Shown: piece by piece, positions 1-8,480 of the stretch
How the letters are laid out: each line of letters opens with the position of its first letter
Numbering within the stretch: the first letter of the stretch is position 1
NCBI GenBank assembly: GCA_964440525.1
Contig: CAYTTC010000009.1
Span: 4,054-68,053, forward strand
DNA length: 64,000 bases
Direction of reading: 5' to 3'
From: DASWJZ01 sp964440525
GTDB taxonomy: Bacteria > Pseudomonadota > Alphaproteobacteria > Rhizobiales > Afifellaceae
Translations under genes and position numbers: made by a program
Notes under the pieces: generated by a model
What the model saw: only the letters and a program-made list of their open reading frames with translations
Database searches by the model: none
What the model was told of the DNA's origin: nothing

Positions 1-2
1 TT

Positions 3-362
3 CGCGAGATATGCATTGAGGCGGCCAAGACAGGACAAGGATCCGACCCGAACGTTCTAGCCGGCCATTTCCTCGATACCGCCAGATGGTTCGCGCCGGT
101 CTTCAAGCCCAGGGTATATGCTGACGAGAATGAATGGCGGATCGTATTCCTGCGCACCGATGGTCACCTTCGGGACGAACGACAGCGACACTATATCGAA
201 ATTGTCGACCCGCCGATCGACGCGGTTTGTTTGGGGCCGGCATGCGAGATTTCCAACGGTGAATTTCAGCAAGGACTACTAGCCTCAGGATTCAGAAAGG
301 GCCACTTTCGATCGAACCTCGATTTGACTGATGTAGCACGGCCAGTCCGCGAGCAGAGCTAA
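3..362 (+). CDS. C-terminal part of a DUF2971-like protein (5' truncated by window edge)
   Basis: An open frame runs in from the left edge and stops with TAA at 360-362, giving about 119 residues with no start inside the window. It contains the stretch YADENEWRIVFLR followed by HYIEIVDPPIDAVCLGP. This resembles the end of DUF2971 proteins, which typically have an E-x-E-W-R motif followed by a strand and a conserved GP. The function of that family is unknown; members often sit in accessory or phage-derived regions. The frame on the opposite strand (57-272) is ignored because this frame has family-like residues. The assignment rests on motif memory only and is moderate. Confidence 0.5.
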   Translation, partial: REICIEAAKTGQGSDPNVLAGHFLDTARWFAPVFKPRVYADENEWRIVFLRTDGHLRDERQRHYIEIVDPPIDAVCLGPACEISNGEFQQGLLASGFRKGHFRSNLDLTDVARPVREQS

Positions 363-594
363 AAATCCACAGCAACAACACAGGGCCGGCACTGAACGAG
401 CCCGACGCGGTCGGCCCGCGGGACTACGGCGGAACAGTCCGCGCCGCCGCCTCGAGCCGCTAACGCGGCCGGAAGAAAAAGCGCCCGGAGCAAATGCCTA
501 GTCAGTGGACCTCGGCTCACCCCGGGCGCAACGACCACGAAGCAGCAGATGGTGCTGCCTCTGGCGCTCAACGGCTGCCGAAGCTCAGCCGGAG
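363..594. other. Stretch without a recognisable gene
   Basis: Short overlapping frames occur on both strands, but none has a ribosome binding site plus family-like residues. Together with the decayed ORF at 595-938 and the leader up to 1088, this forms a roughly 720-base stretch with no intact gene, consistent with genomic debris between a DUF2971-like gene and the polyamine importer operon. Confidence 0.4.
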
Positions 595-938
595 TCAAAT
601 CAATGCGCCGTCACGCTGGATGCAGACGCCATCGCCCCACGGCGACCGCTTCGCGGTCGCCTCGCCCTGCTCAATGATGTAGCTCGAAAGCAAGGTGTGA
701 GACCACGACAGCAGCAAAGCGCCGCCCCGCTCCAAATTTTCCACCGCCCGTTTCAGATGCCTCAGTTGCTCGAATTCGGCCGGATGCGCCTTGTCGCCCA
801 ATCGATCCGGAATTGCTCGACCTCCTGCGGCGTCATCTTTGAGAGGAATGGACTGCCGCGTAAGACCGCAGTCAGGATGGTCTTGTCATTCGACGCAATC
901 GCTTGGACGACGGCTTTGCGCCGTTCCTCGCGCGGCAT
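595..938 (-). pseudogene. Frameshifted small phage-type hypothetical protein
   Basis: Two minus-strand frames join into one plausible protein. The first starts at ATG 938-936 (MPREERRKAVVQAI) and reads through ILTAVLRGSPFLSKMTPQEV to about position 795. The second continues as GDKAHPAEFEQLRHLKRAV and ENLERGGALLLSW and ends at 595. This two-part pattern (a helix with 'tLtAvL..pPfLsgmt.eev', then a helix with 'l..av..lergG.all') is typical of small hypothetical proteins near tail or capsid genes of alphaproteobacterial prophages. A single-base frameshift near 790-800 is needed to join them. It is either a decayed phage remnant or a sequencing error. No other phage gene is visible. Confidence 0.42.
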
Positions 939-1088
939 CGCCGCACTCGTTGTAGCTGTGCTGTCTCCACCCCTCCTCCGCGTCATCTTGACAGCAGAGG
1001 GCGTGATCGCCGGAATCTCGGCACTTCCCGCTTTTTCAAACGCCAGTTCCCGGTATGATCGGCCGGGCTTCGAGAGGGGAAATCTGAG

Positions 1089-2153
1089 ATGAATGCGTGT
1101 TCGAGTTTCGGGCGCTCGCTTAAGGTGATGCTGGCGAGCGTCGCCATCGCCGGCTTCATTGCCGTTCCGGCTACAGCCGCAAACCTCGTCATTTCCAATT
1201 GGGACGGCTACATGGCGCCCGACGCCGTGGAGGCCTTCAAGGCGGCGAGCGGCGTCGATGCCGAGGTCGTCGTCCATGCCACCAACGAAGAGATCATGGG
1301 CAAGCTCGTCGCTTCCGGCGGCAAGGGCTATGACGTGGTCTTCGTCTCCTCCCCCTTTGCCGAAGTCCTGAACAATCTCGGCCTGATCGAGCCGATCGAT
1401 CATTCCAAGGTGCCGAACCTCGCGAACCTCTACCCCGAGGCCAACGCGCTCGAGCACGATCCGGGCAACACGTTTTCGGTGCCCTACACCTGGGGCACGA
1501 CCGGCCTCTGCTACCGCTCGGACCTGGTGAAGGTCGAGCCGACTTCATGGAACGATCTTCTGAGCCCGCCCGACGACCTGAAGGGCAAGGTCACGATGCT
1601 CGCGACCGACCGCTGGCTGCTCTCGGCCGGGCTCCTCGCCAAGGGCTATTCGGTCAACGAGACCGACCCGGCAAAGCTCGCCGAGGCGAAGGACGCGCTG
1701 ATCGCCGCCAAGAAGACCATGCTCGCCTATGACGACACGACCTTCTACGCCAAGCTCGTCTCCGGCGAGGCGCTGCTCGTGCATGCCTGGGACGGCTGGT
1801 GCAACTACGGCATCGCCGAAAATCCGGCGATCAAGTTCGTGATCCCGAAGGAGGGCTCCGACCTCTGGGTCGACACCATGGTCGTGATGAAGGCGTCGGA
1901 GAACAAGGACGCGGCTTTTCAGTTCATCAACTTCGTGCTCGATGCCAAGAACCATTCCTGGGCGGCGCAGAACATCGACTACAAGGTCCCGAACAAGCCG
2001 GCGATGGAGAGCCTTCCGGCGGAGTTCCTCGACCAGTTCCCGAACGTCGCGATGCCGGTCGCCGACCTCGTCAAGCTCGAGCAGCTGCGCGACGTCGGCG
2101 AGGCCCAGCGCGATTATTCGAAGGCAGTGAGCGAGATCAAGGCCGCGCAATAG
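1089..2153 (+). CDS. Polyamine-type ABC transporter substrate-binding protein (PotD/PotF family)
   Basis: Periplasmic binding protein of 354 residues, the usual PotD/PotF size. Residues 1 to about 30 form a signal peptide (basic start, hydrophobic core, ending PATA). The mature protein opens with NLVISNWDGYMAPDAVEAF, typical of the spermidine/putrescine family, and later has VHAWDGWCNYG and LWVDTMVVMK, the places where PotD carries pocket tryptophan and aspartate residues. The ATG is preceded by GAGAGGGGAAA, a good ribosome binding site. It heads an operon with two permeases (2414, 3306) and an ATPase (4112), but a palindromic repeat separates it from the first permease. The exact substrate cannot be read from sequence; a polyamine or related amine is likely. 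Confidence 0.9.
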   Translation: MNACSSFGRSLKVMLASVAIAGFIAVPATAANLVISNWDGYMAPDAVEAFKAASGVDAEVVVHATNEEIMGKLVASGGKGYDVVFVSSPFAEVLNNLGLIEPIDHSKVPNLANLYPEANALEHDPGNTFSVPYTWGTTGLCYRSDLVKVEPTSWNDLLSPPDDLKGKVTMLATDRWLLSAGLLAKGYSVNETDPAKLAEAKDALIAAKKTMLAYDDTTFYAKLVSGEALLVHAWDGWCNYGIAENPAIKFVIPKEGSDLWVDTMVVMKASENKDAAFQFINFVLDAKNHSWAAQNIDYKVPNKPAMESLPAEFLDQFPNVAMPVADLVKLEQLRDVGEAQRDYSKAVSEIKAAQ

Positions 2154-2224
2154 GCCGAGCCGCTCCCGTTCATGGTCTGCGGAAGGGCGCCTCACCCGGC
2201 TCCGCCTGGCGTCGTCGCCCGGTT

Positions 2225-2360
2225 CCTCCCCCGCGTTGCGGGGGAGGGGGACCGCGGAACGCGGTGGAGGGGGCGAATGCCGGTCGCCGCGTTTATGTCC
2301 GCCCCCTCCACCATGCTGCGCATGGTCCCCCTCCCCCATCGCGCCGCGATGGAGGAGGAG
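2225..2360. repeat. Palindromic intergenic element (GGGGGAGG type)
   Basis: CCTCCCCCGC at 2225-2234 pairs perfectly with GCGGGGGAGG at 2238-2247. A second, longer pairing joins the GGTGGAGGGGGC side (about 2262-2274) to GCCCCCTCCACC (about 2300-2312). Such nested GC-rich palindromes are common in intergenic regions of Hyphomicrobiales. It lies between the binding-protein and permease genes, where its RNA hairpin could lower expression of the downstream membrane genes. Confidence 0.75.
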
Positions 2361-2413
2361 CCGCGGCGGCGGCACCGCCGAGATCAACCGACTGGCGTGA
2401 CTGAACTCGGCCG

Positions 2414-3313
2414 ATGCCCTCGACAGTCATGAGGACTGCGCTTTCACCCAGCGCCCGCTCGAATCTTCTGATGGCGCCGGCGCTGGCCTGGCTGACGGCG
2501 CTTATGGTCATCCCGTGCGGGCTCGTGCTGGCGATCGCTTTCTTCCGGCGCGGCATCTACGGCGGCGTCGACTACACCTTCACCTTCGAAAATTTCGCGC
2601 TCGTCTTCGATCCCCTCTATGCCGGCATTTTTCTCCACTCGGCGAAGATCGCCGCGACCGCGACCCTCGTGGCGCTCTTGATTGGCTATCCCGCGGCTTA
2701 CGCCATCGCCGCGGCGCCGCGCCGGATGCAGCCGCTCTTCCTCTTCTTCGCGGTGCTCCCCTTCTGGTCCAACTATCTCATTCGCACCTATGCCTGGATC
2801 GTGCTCTTGAACCGCGAAGGCCTGATCACGCAGCTCCTCCGCTGGTTCGGCTACGAGGGCGAGCCGCCGTCGCTCCTCTATACGGAGGGCGCGGTCATCG
2901 TCGGGCTCGTCTACAACTACCTGCCCTTCGTCATCCTCGCCTGCTTCGCCTCGCTCTCCCGCCTCAATCCCGAGCTGAACGAGGCTTCGCGCGATCTCGG
3001 CGGCTCGGCCTTCACGACTTTTCGCCGCGTGACCCTGCCGCTGACGGTGCCCGGCATCGCCGCCGGTGCGGTGTTTGTCTTCGTGCTCTCGATCGGAAAC
3101 TTCCTGACGCCCGCCCTCCTCGGCGGAGGGCGTTTTCAGATGATCGGCAATCTCGTCTACGACCAGTTCCTGACCGCGAACGATTGGCCCTTTGGTGCAG
3201 CGCTCTCGATGGTCCTGATTGCCCTGATGATCGGATTGCTCACCCTCCAGGCGCGGGTCGCCGACCGCTTGTCGGGAGACGCCGCGGTGCCGCGCGGAGG
3301 CGACGATGGCTGA
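2414..3313 (+). CDS. Polyamine-type ABC transporter permease (PotB family)
   Basis: Inner-membrane permease of 299 residues with about six hydrophobic helices. The coupling (EAA) loop reads LNEASRDLGGSAFTTFRRVTLPLTVPG, the site that docks the ATPase. The segment LPFWSNYLIRTYAWIVLL is strongly characteristic of the PotB/PotH group. The ATG at 2414 is the first good start; a second methionine lies six residues in. Its 3' end overlaps the next permease by 8 bases, indicating translational coupling. It partners the 3306 permease in a heterodimeric channel. Confidence 0.9.
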   Translation: MPSTVMRTALSPSARSNLLMAPALAWLTALMVIPCGLVLAIAFFRRGIYGGVDYTFTFENFALVFDPLYAGIFLHSAKIAATATLVALLIGYPAAYAIAAAPRRMQPLFLFFAVLPFWSNYLIRTYAWIVLLNREGLITQLLRWFGYEGEPPSLLYTEGAVIVGLVYNYLPFVILACFASLSRLNPELNEASRDLGGSAFTTFRRVTLPLTVPGIAAGAVFVFVLSIGNFLTPALLGGGRFQMIGNLVYDQFLTANDWPFGAALSMVLIALMIGLLTLQARVADRLSGDAAVPRGGDDG

Positions 3314-4115
3314 GCGGCCGCAGATCTCCAAAAGGGCGGGCTCCGGACGGGCGCTCAAGCTGGTGCTCGTCCTGGTCTTCGCCTTTCTCTACGTGCCGAT
3401 CGCTGTCCTCGTAGCGCTCTCCTTCAACGAGGGTGGCCTGCCGACCGTGTGGTCGGGGTTTTCGACCAAATGGTATGTCTCGCTCGCCTCAAACGCCGAA
3501 ATCCTTTCCGCCGCGCTGAACACCCTCATCGTGGCGCTGGTCTCCACGGCCATCGCCACCCTGCTCGGAACGCTGCTGGCGATCGGCGTCGAGACGCGCC
3601 GACAAAAGAGCCGCGGCCTCGAGGCGCTGATCTTCGCGCCGATGATCATTCCCGACATCGTGCTCGCGATCGCGCTCCTCTCCTTCTTCTCGATGCTCGA
3701 CGTCACCATGGGCCTGCAAACCATCATTTTGGCCCATGTGATCTTCAACCTCGCTTTCGTCTGCCTGGTCGTGCGTGCCCGGCTGAAATCCTTCGACTGG
3801 TCGATCGTCGAAGCGTCGACCGATCTCGGCGCGTCGGGCCTGACGACGTTTCGGCGGGTGACGCTGCCGGTGATTTTTCCGGCGGTCGTCGCAGGCGCCC
3901 TCCTCGCCTTCACGCTCTCGGTCGACGAATTCATCATCGCCTACTTCACTGCCGGCGCGGGGCGCGCCTCGACAACGCTGCCGATGCAAATCTACGCGAT
4001 GATCCGCTTCGGCATCACCCCGGAGATCAACGCCCTCGCCACCATCGTGATGGCGGTCAGCGTCACCGCGCTCGCGCTTTCGCAGCGCCTGAACCGCGGC
4101 ACGATCACGCCGTGA
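3306..4115 (+). CDS. Polyamine-type ABC transporter permease (PotC family)
   Basis: Permease of 269 residues with about six transmembrane helices. An N-terminal helix (LVLVLVFAFLYVPIAVLVAL) is followed by SFNEGGLPTVWSGFSTKWY, a hallmark of PotC/PotI proteins. The EAA loop reads IVEASTDLGASGLTTFRRVTLP. The end VDEFIIAYFTAGAG followed by TTLPMQIYAMIRFG is also typical. It overlaps the preceding permease by 8 bases and the following ATPase by 4 bases (GTGA), so all three are translated as one unit. Confidence 0.9.
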   Translation: MAERPQISKRAGSGRALKLVLVLVFAFLYVPIAVLVALSFNEGGLPTVWSGFSTKWYVSLASNAEILSAALNTLIVALVSTAIATLLGTLLAIGVETRRQKSRGLEALIFAPMIIPDIVLAIALLSFFSMLDVTMGLQTIILAHVIFNLAFVCLVVRARLKSFDWSIVEASTDLGASGLTTFRRVTLPVIFPAVVAGALLAFTLSVDEFIIAYFTAGAGRASTTLPMQIYAMIRFGITPEINALATIVMAVSVTALALSQRLNRGTITP

Positions 4116-5185
4116 GCGCACCGCGCACCCTCCTCGCCATCGACGCAGTGACGAAGCGTTTTGGCCGCGCGACCGCCGTCGACGGCGTCTCGCTCGATAT
4201 CCGCGAGAACGAGTTCTTCGCGCTCCTCGGCCCTTCCGGCTGCGGCAAGACCACGCTACTGCGCCTGCTCGCCGGATTCGAGACGCCGGATGCGGGCCGC
4301 ATTCTTCTCGACAATGTCGACATAGCCCCGGTGCCGCCGAACCGGCGACCGCTCAACCTGATGTTCCAGTCCTACGCGCTCTTTCCGCACATGAGCGTGC
4401 GCGGGAACGTCGCCTACGGCCTGGAGATGGAGCGGCTCGCCCGGCCGGAAATTTCCGCGCGCGTCGATGCGATCCTGCAGACGACGCATCTGAGCGAACT
4501 CGCGGAGCGTCGCCCCGAGCAACTCTCGGGCGGTCAAAAGCAGCGAGTGGCGCTCGCCCGCGCTTTGGTGAAGCGCCCTCGCCTCCTGTTGCTCGACGAG
4601 CCGCTGGCGGCGCTCGACAAAAAGCTCCGCGGCGCCATGCAGCTCGAACTGAAGCGCCTGCAGAACGAGGTCGGCATCACCTTCGTGGTGGTGACCCACG
4701 ACCAGGAGGAGGCGCTGGTCATGGCCGACCGCATGGCCGTGCTGAAGGACGGAAAGCTCCTTCAATGCGATACGCCGCACGAAATCTACGAGCGCCCTGC
4801 CGATCGTTTCGTGGCGGATTTCATCGGCGTGATGAATTTCATCGAAGGCCATCTGTCGGCGCAAGGCGTGGAAGTCTCAGGCGGTCGCCGTATCTTCGGG
4901 ACGCCGCCGGCCGGGGCGACGCCGGGGGCGGGGGCGGCCGCCGCCGTGCGCCCCGAACGCATCCGCCTTTTTCCGCCTACCGATCTCGCCAATCGATTCT
5001 CCGGCAGGGTCGAGGCCGTCGTCTATCACGGGCTCGACCTGCAACTCAGCATCCTGACGGGGCTTTCCGATCGGGCCTTTCTCGTGCGACTGACGGCGGA
5101 AGACGCCGACCGGCGGAAAGTGACGGCGGGCGAGATCGTCGAGATCGGCTGGGCACCGGCCGATACGCGCATCTTCGTCGATTGA
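4112..5185 (+). CDS. Polyamine-type ABC transporter ATPase (PotA family)
   Basis: Importer ATPase of 357 residues. The start is taken as GTG at 4112, overlapping the upstream stop (GTGA), because the protein then begins just before the ABC domain (SAPRTLLAIDAVTKRFG). Seen in order: Walker A GPSGCGKTT (residues 40-48), the Q-loop region NLMFQSYALFPHM, signature LSGGQKQRVALARAL, Walker B LLLLDEPLAALD, and switch histidine VVTHDQEEAL. A C-terminal TOBE-like domain (VRPERIRLFPP, then EAVVYHGLDLQL) follows, as in PotA. It energises the two permeases encoded immediately upstream. Confidence 0.9.
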   Translation: MSAPRTLLAIDAVTKRFGRATAVDGVSLDIRENEFFALLGPSGCGKTTLLRLLAGFETPDAGRILLDNVDIAPVPPNRRPLNLMFQSYALFPHMSVRGNVAYGLEMERLARPEISARVDAILQTTHLSELAERRPEQLSGGQKQRVALARALVKRPRLLLLDEPLAALDKKLRGAMQLELKRLQNEVGITFVVVTHDQEEALVMADRMAVLKDGKLLQCDTPHEIYERPADRFVADFIGVMNFIEGHLSAQGVEVSGGRRIFGTPPAGATPGAGAAAAVRPERIRLFPPTDLANRFSGRVEAVVYHGLDLQLSILTGLSDRAFLVRLTAEDADRRKVTAGEIVEIGWAPADTRIFVD

Positions 5186-5210
5186 TTTTTCGAACCAGGA
5201 ACCAGAGACC

Positions 5211-6506
5211 ATGGCCGGAAAGACCATCGCCTTCTTCCCCGAGGCCGCCTATGGCCCGGCGCTGAATTCCGTCGGCATCGCACAGGCCGTCGAGGCCCTC
5301 GGCCATAAGGCGGTGTTTCTCTCCGATCCGGGTTTTGTGGCGGTCTATGAGGGCTACGGGCTCGAGGCGCACCCGGTGAACCTTTCCGCGCCCATGCCGC
5401 CCGAGCAGATGGCGAAATTCTGGGAGGATTTCATCAACGGCCACATCCCGAATTTTCGCAAATCGCCCTACGACCAGATCGACAACTACGTGAAGGACTG
5501 CTGGACCGCGATCGTCGACACCGCAAAGTGGGCGCAGAAGGATCTTCCTGGCGTGCTCGCGCGGGTGAATCCGGACATGGTCTGCGTCGACAATGTCATC
5601 CTCTTCCCGGCCATCAAGCAGTACGGAAAACCCTGGGTGCGCATCATCTCGTGCTCGGAAAACGAGATCGAGGATTCTGATATCCCGCCGCATCTTTCCG
5701 GCTGCGGAGAGAGCGACAAGGCCTGCCACGCCGCATATAGCGACCGCTTCAACGAGGTCATCGGCCCGATCCACGCGGACTTCAATTCATTCCTCTCCGA
5801 GAACGGCGAGGCCCCCTACCCGCTCGGCCAGTTTTTCGAAGCATCGCCCTACATGAACCTCCTCCTCTATCCCGAGGCGGTAAAATTCAAGCGCCGCCAT
5901 GGCCTCGACCCGGCGCGCTTCCAGTATCTCGAAGGCTGCGTGCGAACGGAAAAACCCTACGAGGTTCCACGCTTCGCCGCGAACGCCGGCGGGCCGCTGA
6001 TCTACGTTTCCTTCGGCAGCCTTGGCGCCGGCGATGTCGATCTCTTGAAGCGCATCATCGCGGCGCTCGGCAAGACGCGCTATCGCGCTCTGGTCAATGT
6101 CGGCGGCTACAAGGCCCAGTATGCCGACGTGCCGCCAAACGTTATCATCGAGTGCTGGTTTCCGCAGCCGTCGGTCATTCCGCAGGTCGATGCGGTCATC
6201 CACCACGGCGGCAACAATTCGTTCACCGAGTGCCTCTATTTCGGAAAGCCGGCGATCATCATGCCCTACGTCTGGGACGGCCACGACAACGCGACGCGCG
6301 TCGCGGAAACCGGGCACGGCTTCAAGATGCCGCGCTACGACTGGACCGAGAAAGAGCTTGTCGACAGGATCGAGGCTTGCCTCAGCGACCCGGCGATGAA
6401 GAAGAAGCTGGCGGCGACCTCCGCCCACATGCGCGCGGCGAGCGGTCCGGCCAAGGCGGCGGGAGTACTCGACACCATCCTTCGCGACGGCCGCTACCAT
6501 GGCTGA
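5211..6506 (+). CDS. Family 1 glycosyltransferase (UGT/MGT type)
   Basis: Protein of 431 residues with a GT-B fold: an acceptor-binding half starting IAFFPEAAYGPALNSVGIAQ, and a donor-binding half with YVSFGSLGAG and the nucleotide-sugar signature HHGGNNSFTECLYFGKP (His331-His332-Gly-Gly). The next segment, PYVWDGHDNATRVAETGHG, corresponds to the D/Q-N sugar-contacting motif of this family. These enzymes transfer a sugar from a nucleotide sugar to a small acceptor and are often involved in natural-product or antibiotic glycosylation. The gene starts 25 bases after the importer ATPase and overlaps the cupin gene by 8 bases, so it belongs to the same operon. The acceptor is unknown. Confidence 0.85.
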   Translation: MAGKTIAFFPEAAYGPALNSVGIAQAVEALGHKAVFLSDPGFVAVYEGYGLEAHPVNLSAPMPPEQMAKFWEDFINGHIPNFRKSPYDQIDNYVKDCWTAIVDTAKWAQKDLPGVLARVNPDMVCVDNVILFPAIKQYGKPWVRIISCSENEIEDSDIPPHLSGCGESDKACHAAYSDRFNEVIGPIHADFNSFLSENGEAPYPLGQFFEASPYMNLLLYPEAVKFKRRHGLDPARFQYLEGCVRTEKPYEVPRFAANAGGPLIYVSFGSLGAGDVDLLKRIIAALGKTRYRALVNVGGYKAQYADVPPNVIIECWFPQPSVIPQVDAVIHHGGNNSFTECLYFGKPAIIMPYVWDGHDNATRVAETGHGFKMPRYDWTEKELVDRIEACLSDPAMKKKLAATSAHMRAASGPAKAAGVLDTILRDGRYHG

Positions 6507-6858
6507 CGCAACCGTGACGACGCCCGCCTGGAAGAACCCGCTGGCCATCAGCGACCTCGTCGACTGGGGCGTCATCCCGACGATGATCGAGGGAGAGTCG
6601 CGCACATCCGGAAAAGTCCTGCACAAGGGACCGGAGGGCCGCTCGGAGTGCGGCCTTTGGATCTGCACGCCGGGCAAATGGGCGTGCCACGTCACCCGCG
6701 ACGAGTTCTGCCATTTCCTCGAAGGGCGCTGCACCTATGTGCATGAATCCGGCGAGGCGATCGAGATCGAGCCGGGCACGGCGGCCTTCTTCCCCGAAAA
6801 CTGGCGGGGCGTCTGCACGGTCCACGAGACGATCAAGAAGGTCTACATGATCCGCTAA
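6499..6858 (+). CDS. EutQ-like / DUF861 cupin-domain protein
   Basis: Small single-domain protein of 119 residues. The core reads GLWICTPGKWACHVTRDEFCHFLEGRC, then a turn, then IEIEPGTAAFFPENWRGVCTVHETIKKVYMI. This is the pattern of the DUF861 (cupin_3) group, whose members include EutQ-like proteins and ureidoglycine aminohydrolase relatives. The classical cupin metal histidines are not complete: the first motif lacks the paired histidines. A small-molecule binding role is therefore as likely as catalysis. The start overlaps the glycosyltransferase by 8 bases, arguing for co-expression. Confidence 0.75.
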   Translation: MADATVTTPAWKNPLAISDLVDWGVIPTMIEGESRTSGKVLHKGPEGRSECGLWICTPGKWACHVTRDEFCHFLEGRCTYVHESGEAIEIEPGTAAFFPENWRGVCTVHETIKKVYMIR

Positions 6859-6897
6859 AGCCATGAATCAGAATGTGAGTCTATCTATTTGTTTTGG

Positions 6898-6942
6898 CAT
6901 GATCTTTTCCGAAAAGCGGTTCCCGCTTTTCGGAATCATTCT
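6898..6942. repeat. Palindromic intergenic repeat (CCGAAAAGCGG hairpin)
   Basis: CCGAAAAGCGG at 6909-6919 is perfectly complementary to CCGCTTTTCGG at 6923-6933, with a three-base loop. The flanks GATCTTT and GAATCATT extend the symmetry weakly. Elements of this 'GATC-TTTTCCGAAAA..CGGAATCAT' type are well known as dispersed repeats in Rhizobiales. It lies between the cupin and aldehyde dehydrogenase genes and could act as a terminator or mRNA-stability hairpin. Confidence 0.75.
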
Positions 6943-6962
6943 CTAGGCGGACCGGAGCGCGC

Positions 6963-8471
6963 ATGGATTTTTCTCCCGACCGCCCGAGCCTCTTCGTCAA
7001 TCCCGATTTCCGTCCCATGACCGGCGAGCCGCGCGCGGTTGTCGATCCCGCGACACTGGAAGGCGTCGGGTTCATCACTACCGCAACCGATGCCGAGATC
7101 GACGCGGTCCTCGCCACGGCGACCGCAGCTCAGGCAGGCTGGAAGCGTCTCGACGCAAAAACTCGGGCGAAGCATCTCCATGCCGTCGCCAGCGCCATCG
7201 AGGCGGCGAACCTCGAGTGGTGCGCCGAGTTGATGGTGCGAGAAATGGGAAAACCCTATCCCGAGGCGATTGGCGAGATCGCCAACTGCGCAGGCGTTTT
7301 TCGCTACTACGCCGAGATGGCACGCGACGAGGCAGGAAAAATCGCCGGGACCACCCAGACGGGTTCGTTCCAGTACGCGCGCTACGAGCCCTACGGCGTC
7401 AGCGTCCACATCCTTCCCTACAATTTCCCGATCCTGCTCATGTGCTGGACGGTGGCGGCCTCGCTCGCCGCCGGCAATGCCTGCGTCGTGAAGCCGGCCG
7501 AGGCGACGACGCTTTCGACGCTCGAATACATGAAGGTTTTCCGTTCGCTGCCGCCCGGCCTCGTCTCCTGTCTCCCGGGCGGAGCTTCTGTCGGCAAGGC
7601 GCTGATCGCCTCGGATCGGACGCATGCGGTCGCCTTCACCGGTTCGGTCGCCGCCGGCCGGGCGGTCGCGGTCGCCTGCGCGGAACGGATGAAGCCCTGC
7701 GTCATCGAGGCGGGCGGCAGCGACCCGATGATCGTCACCGCGCACGCTCCGCTGGAGGTGGCCGCCGCCGGCGCGGTGACCGCGGCTTTTCACCTTACCG
7801 GCCAGGTCTGCACCTCGTCCGAGCGCTTCTTCGTTGTCGACGAGGTCCACGACGCCTTCGTCGAGCGCTTCGCTGAGCGCACGCGAAAACTTCGCATTGG
7901 CAACGGACTCGACGAGAGCGAGATCGGCCCGCTCGTCAGTGAGGCGGCGCGCGGAAAAGTCATGCGCCTCGTCGACGACGCGCTGGCACGCGGCGCAACC
8001 GCCGTCACCGGGGCGCGCGTGCCGCCGAACCACAATGTCGGCTGGTTCTACGAGCCGACGATCCTCACCGGCGTTACGCCCGACATGGCGATCTGCCGCG
8101 AGGAATGTTTTGGCCCCGTCGCCGCGATCTGCCGCGTGAAAGACTTCGACGAGGCGATTCGCCTTGCAAACGACAGCCCCTTCGGGCTCGGCGCCTCGGT
8201 CTTCACGACCGATCTCGAGGAGGCGATGGAAGCCGCGGAGCGGCTGGAAGCCGGCATGGTCTGGGTCAACAACCCGCTGATCGACAACGACGCGCTGCCG
8301 TTCGGCGGCTGGAAGGCGTCCGGCCTCGGCCGCGAGCTCGGCCGCCAGGGTCTCGACGCGTTCCGCCGCTCCAAGATGGTCGTCATCAACCACAAGCCGT
8401 CGATCCAGGGTTGGTGGTATCCCTATCCGGACTCGTGGTTCCGCAAGAGCGGCGGCCGCAAGCATGTGTGA
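6963..8471 (+). CDS. NAD(P)-dependent aldehyde dehydrogenase family protein
   Basis: Full-length (502 residues) aldehyde dehydrogenase. The catalytic cysteine is Cys283 in LTGQVCTSSERFF. The general base is Glu249 in VIEAGGSDPMIV, 34 residues earlier as in other family members. Cofactor-site motifs PYNFPILLMCWTVAASLAAGN and AFTGSVAAGRAV are present, as is ECFGPVAAICRV near the C-terminus. It resembles the succinate-semialdehyde group. The C-terminal end (WWYPYPDSWFRKSGGRKHV) is like that of enzymes acting on amino-acid semialdehydes. It is followed after 9 bases by a saccharopine-dehydrogenase-like gene. The substrate is not determined; oxidation of an amine-derived aldehyde would fit the upstream importer. 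Confidence 0.88.
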   Translation: MDFSPDRPSLFVNPDFRPMTGEPRAVVDPATLEGVGFITTATDAEIDAVLATATAAQAGWKRLDAKTRAKHLHAVASAIEAANLEWCAELMVREMGKPYPEAIGEIANCAGVFRYYAEMARDEAGKIAGTTQTGSFQYARYEPYGVSVHILPYNFPILLMCWTVAASLAAGNACVVKPAEATTLSTLEYMKVFRSLPPGLVSCLPGGASVGKALIASDRTHAVAFTGSVAAGRAVAVACAERMKPCVIEAGGSDPMIVTAHAPLEVAAAGAVTAAFHLTGQVCTSSERFFVVDEVHDAFVERFAERTRKLRIGNGLDESEIGPLVSEAARGKVMRLVDDALARGATAVTGARVPPNHNVGWFYEPTILTGVTPDMAICREECFGPVAAICRVKDFDEAIRLANDSPFGLGASVFTTDLEEAMEAAERLEAGMVWVNNPLIDNDALPFGGWKASGLGRELGRQGLDAFRRSKMVVINHKPSIQGWWYPYPDSWFRKSGGRKHV

Positions 8472-8480
8472 GCGGCGGCG

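Noticed and set aside
505..1092. A 195-residue plus-strand open frame before the polyamine importer
   Set aside because: No ribosome site or motif; the opposite strand holds the phage-type frames, and the frame ends inside the next gene's start.
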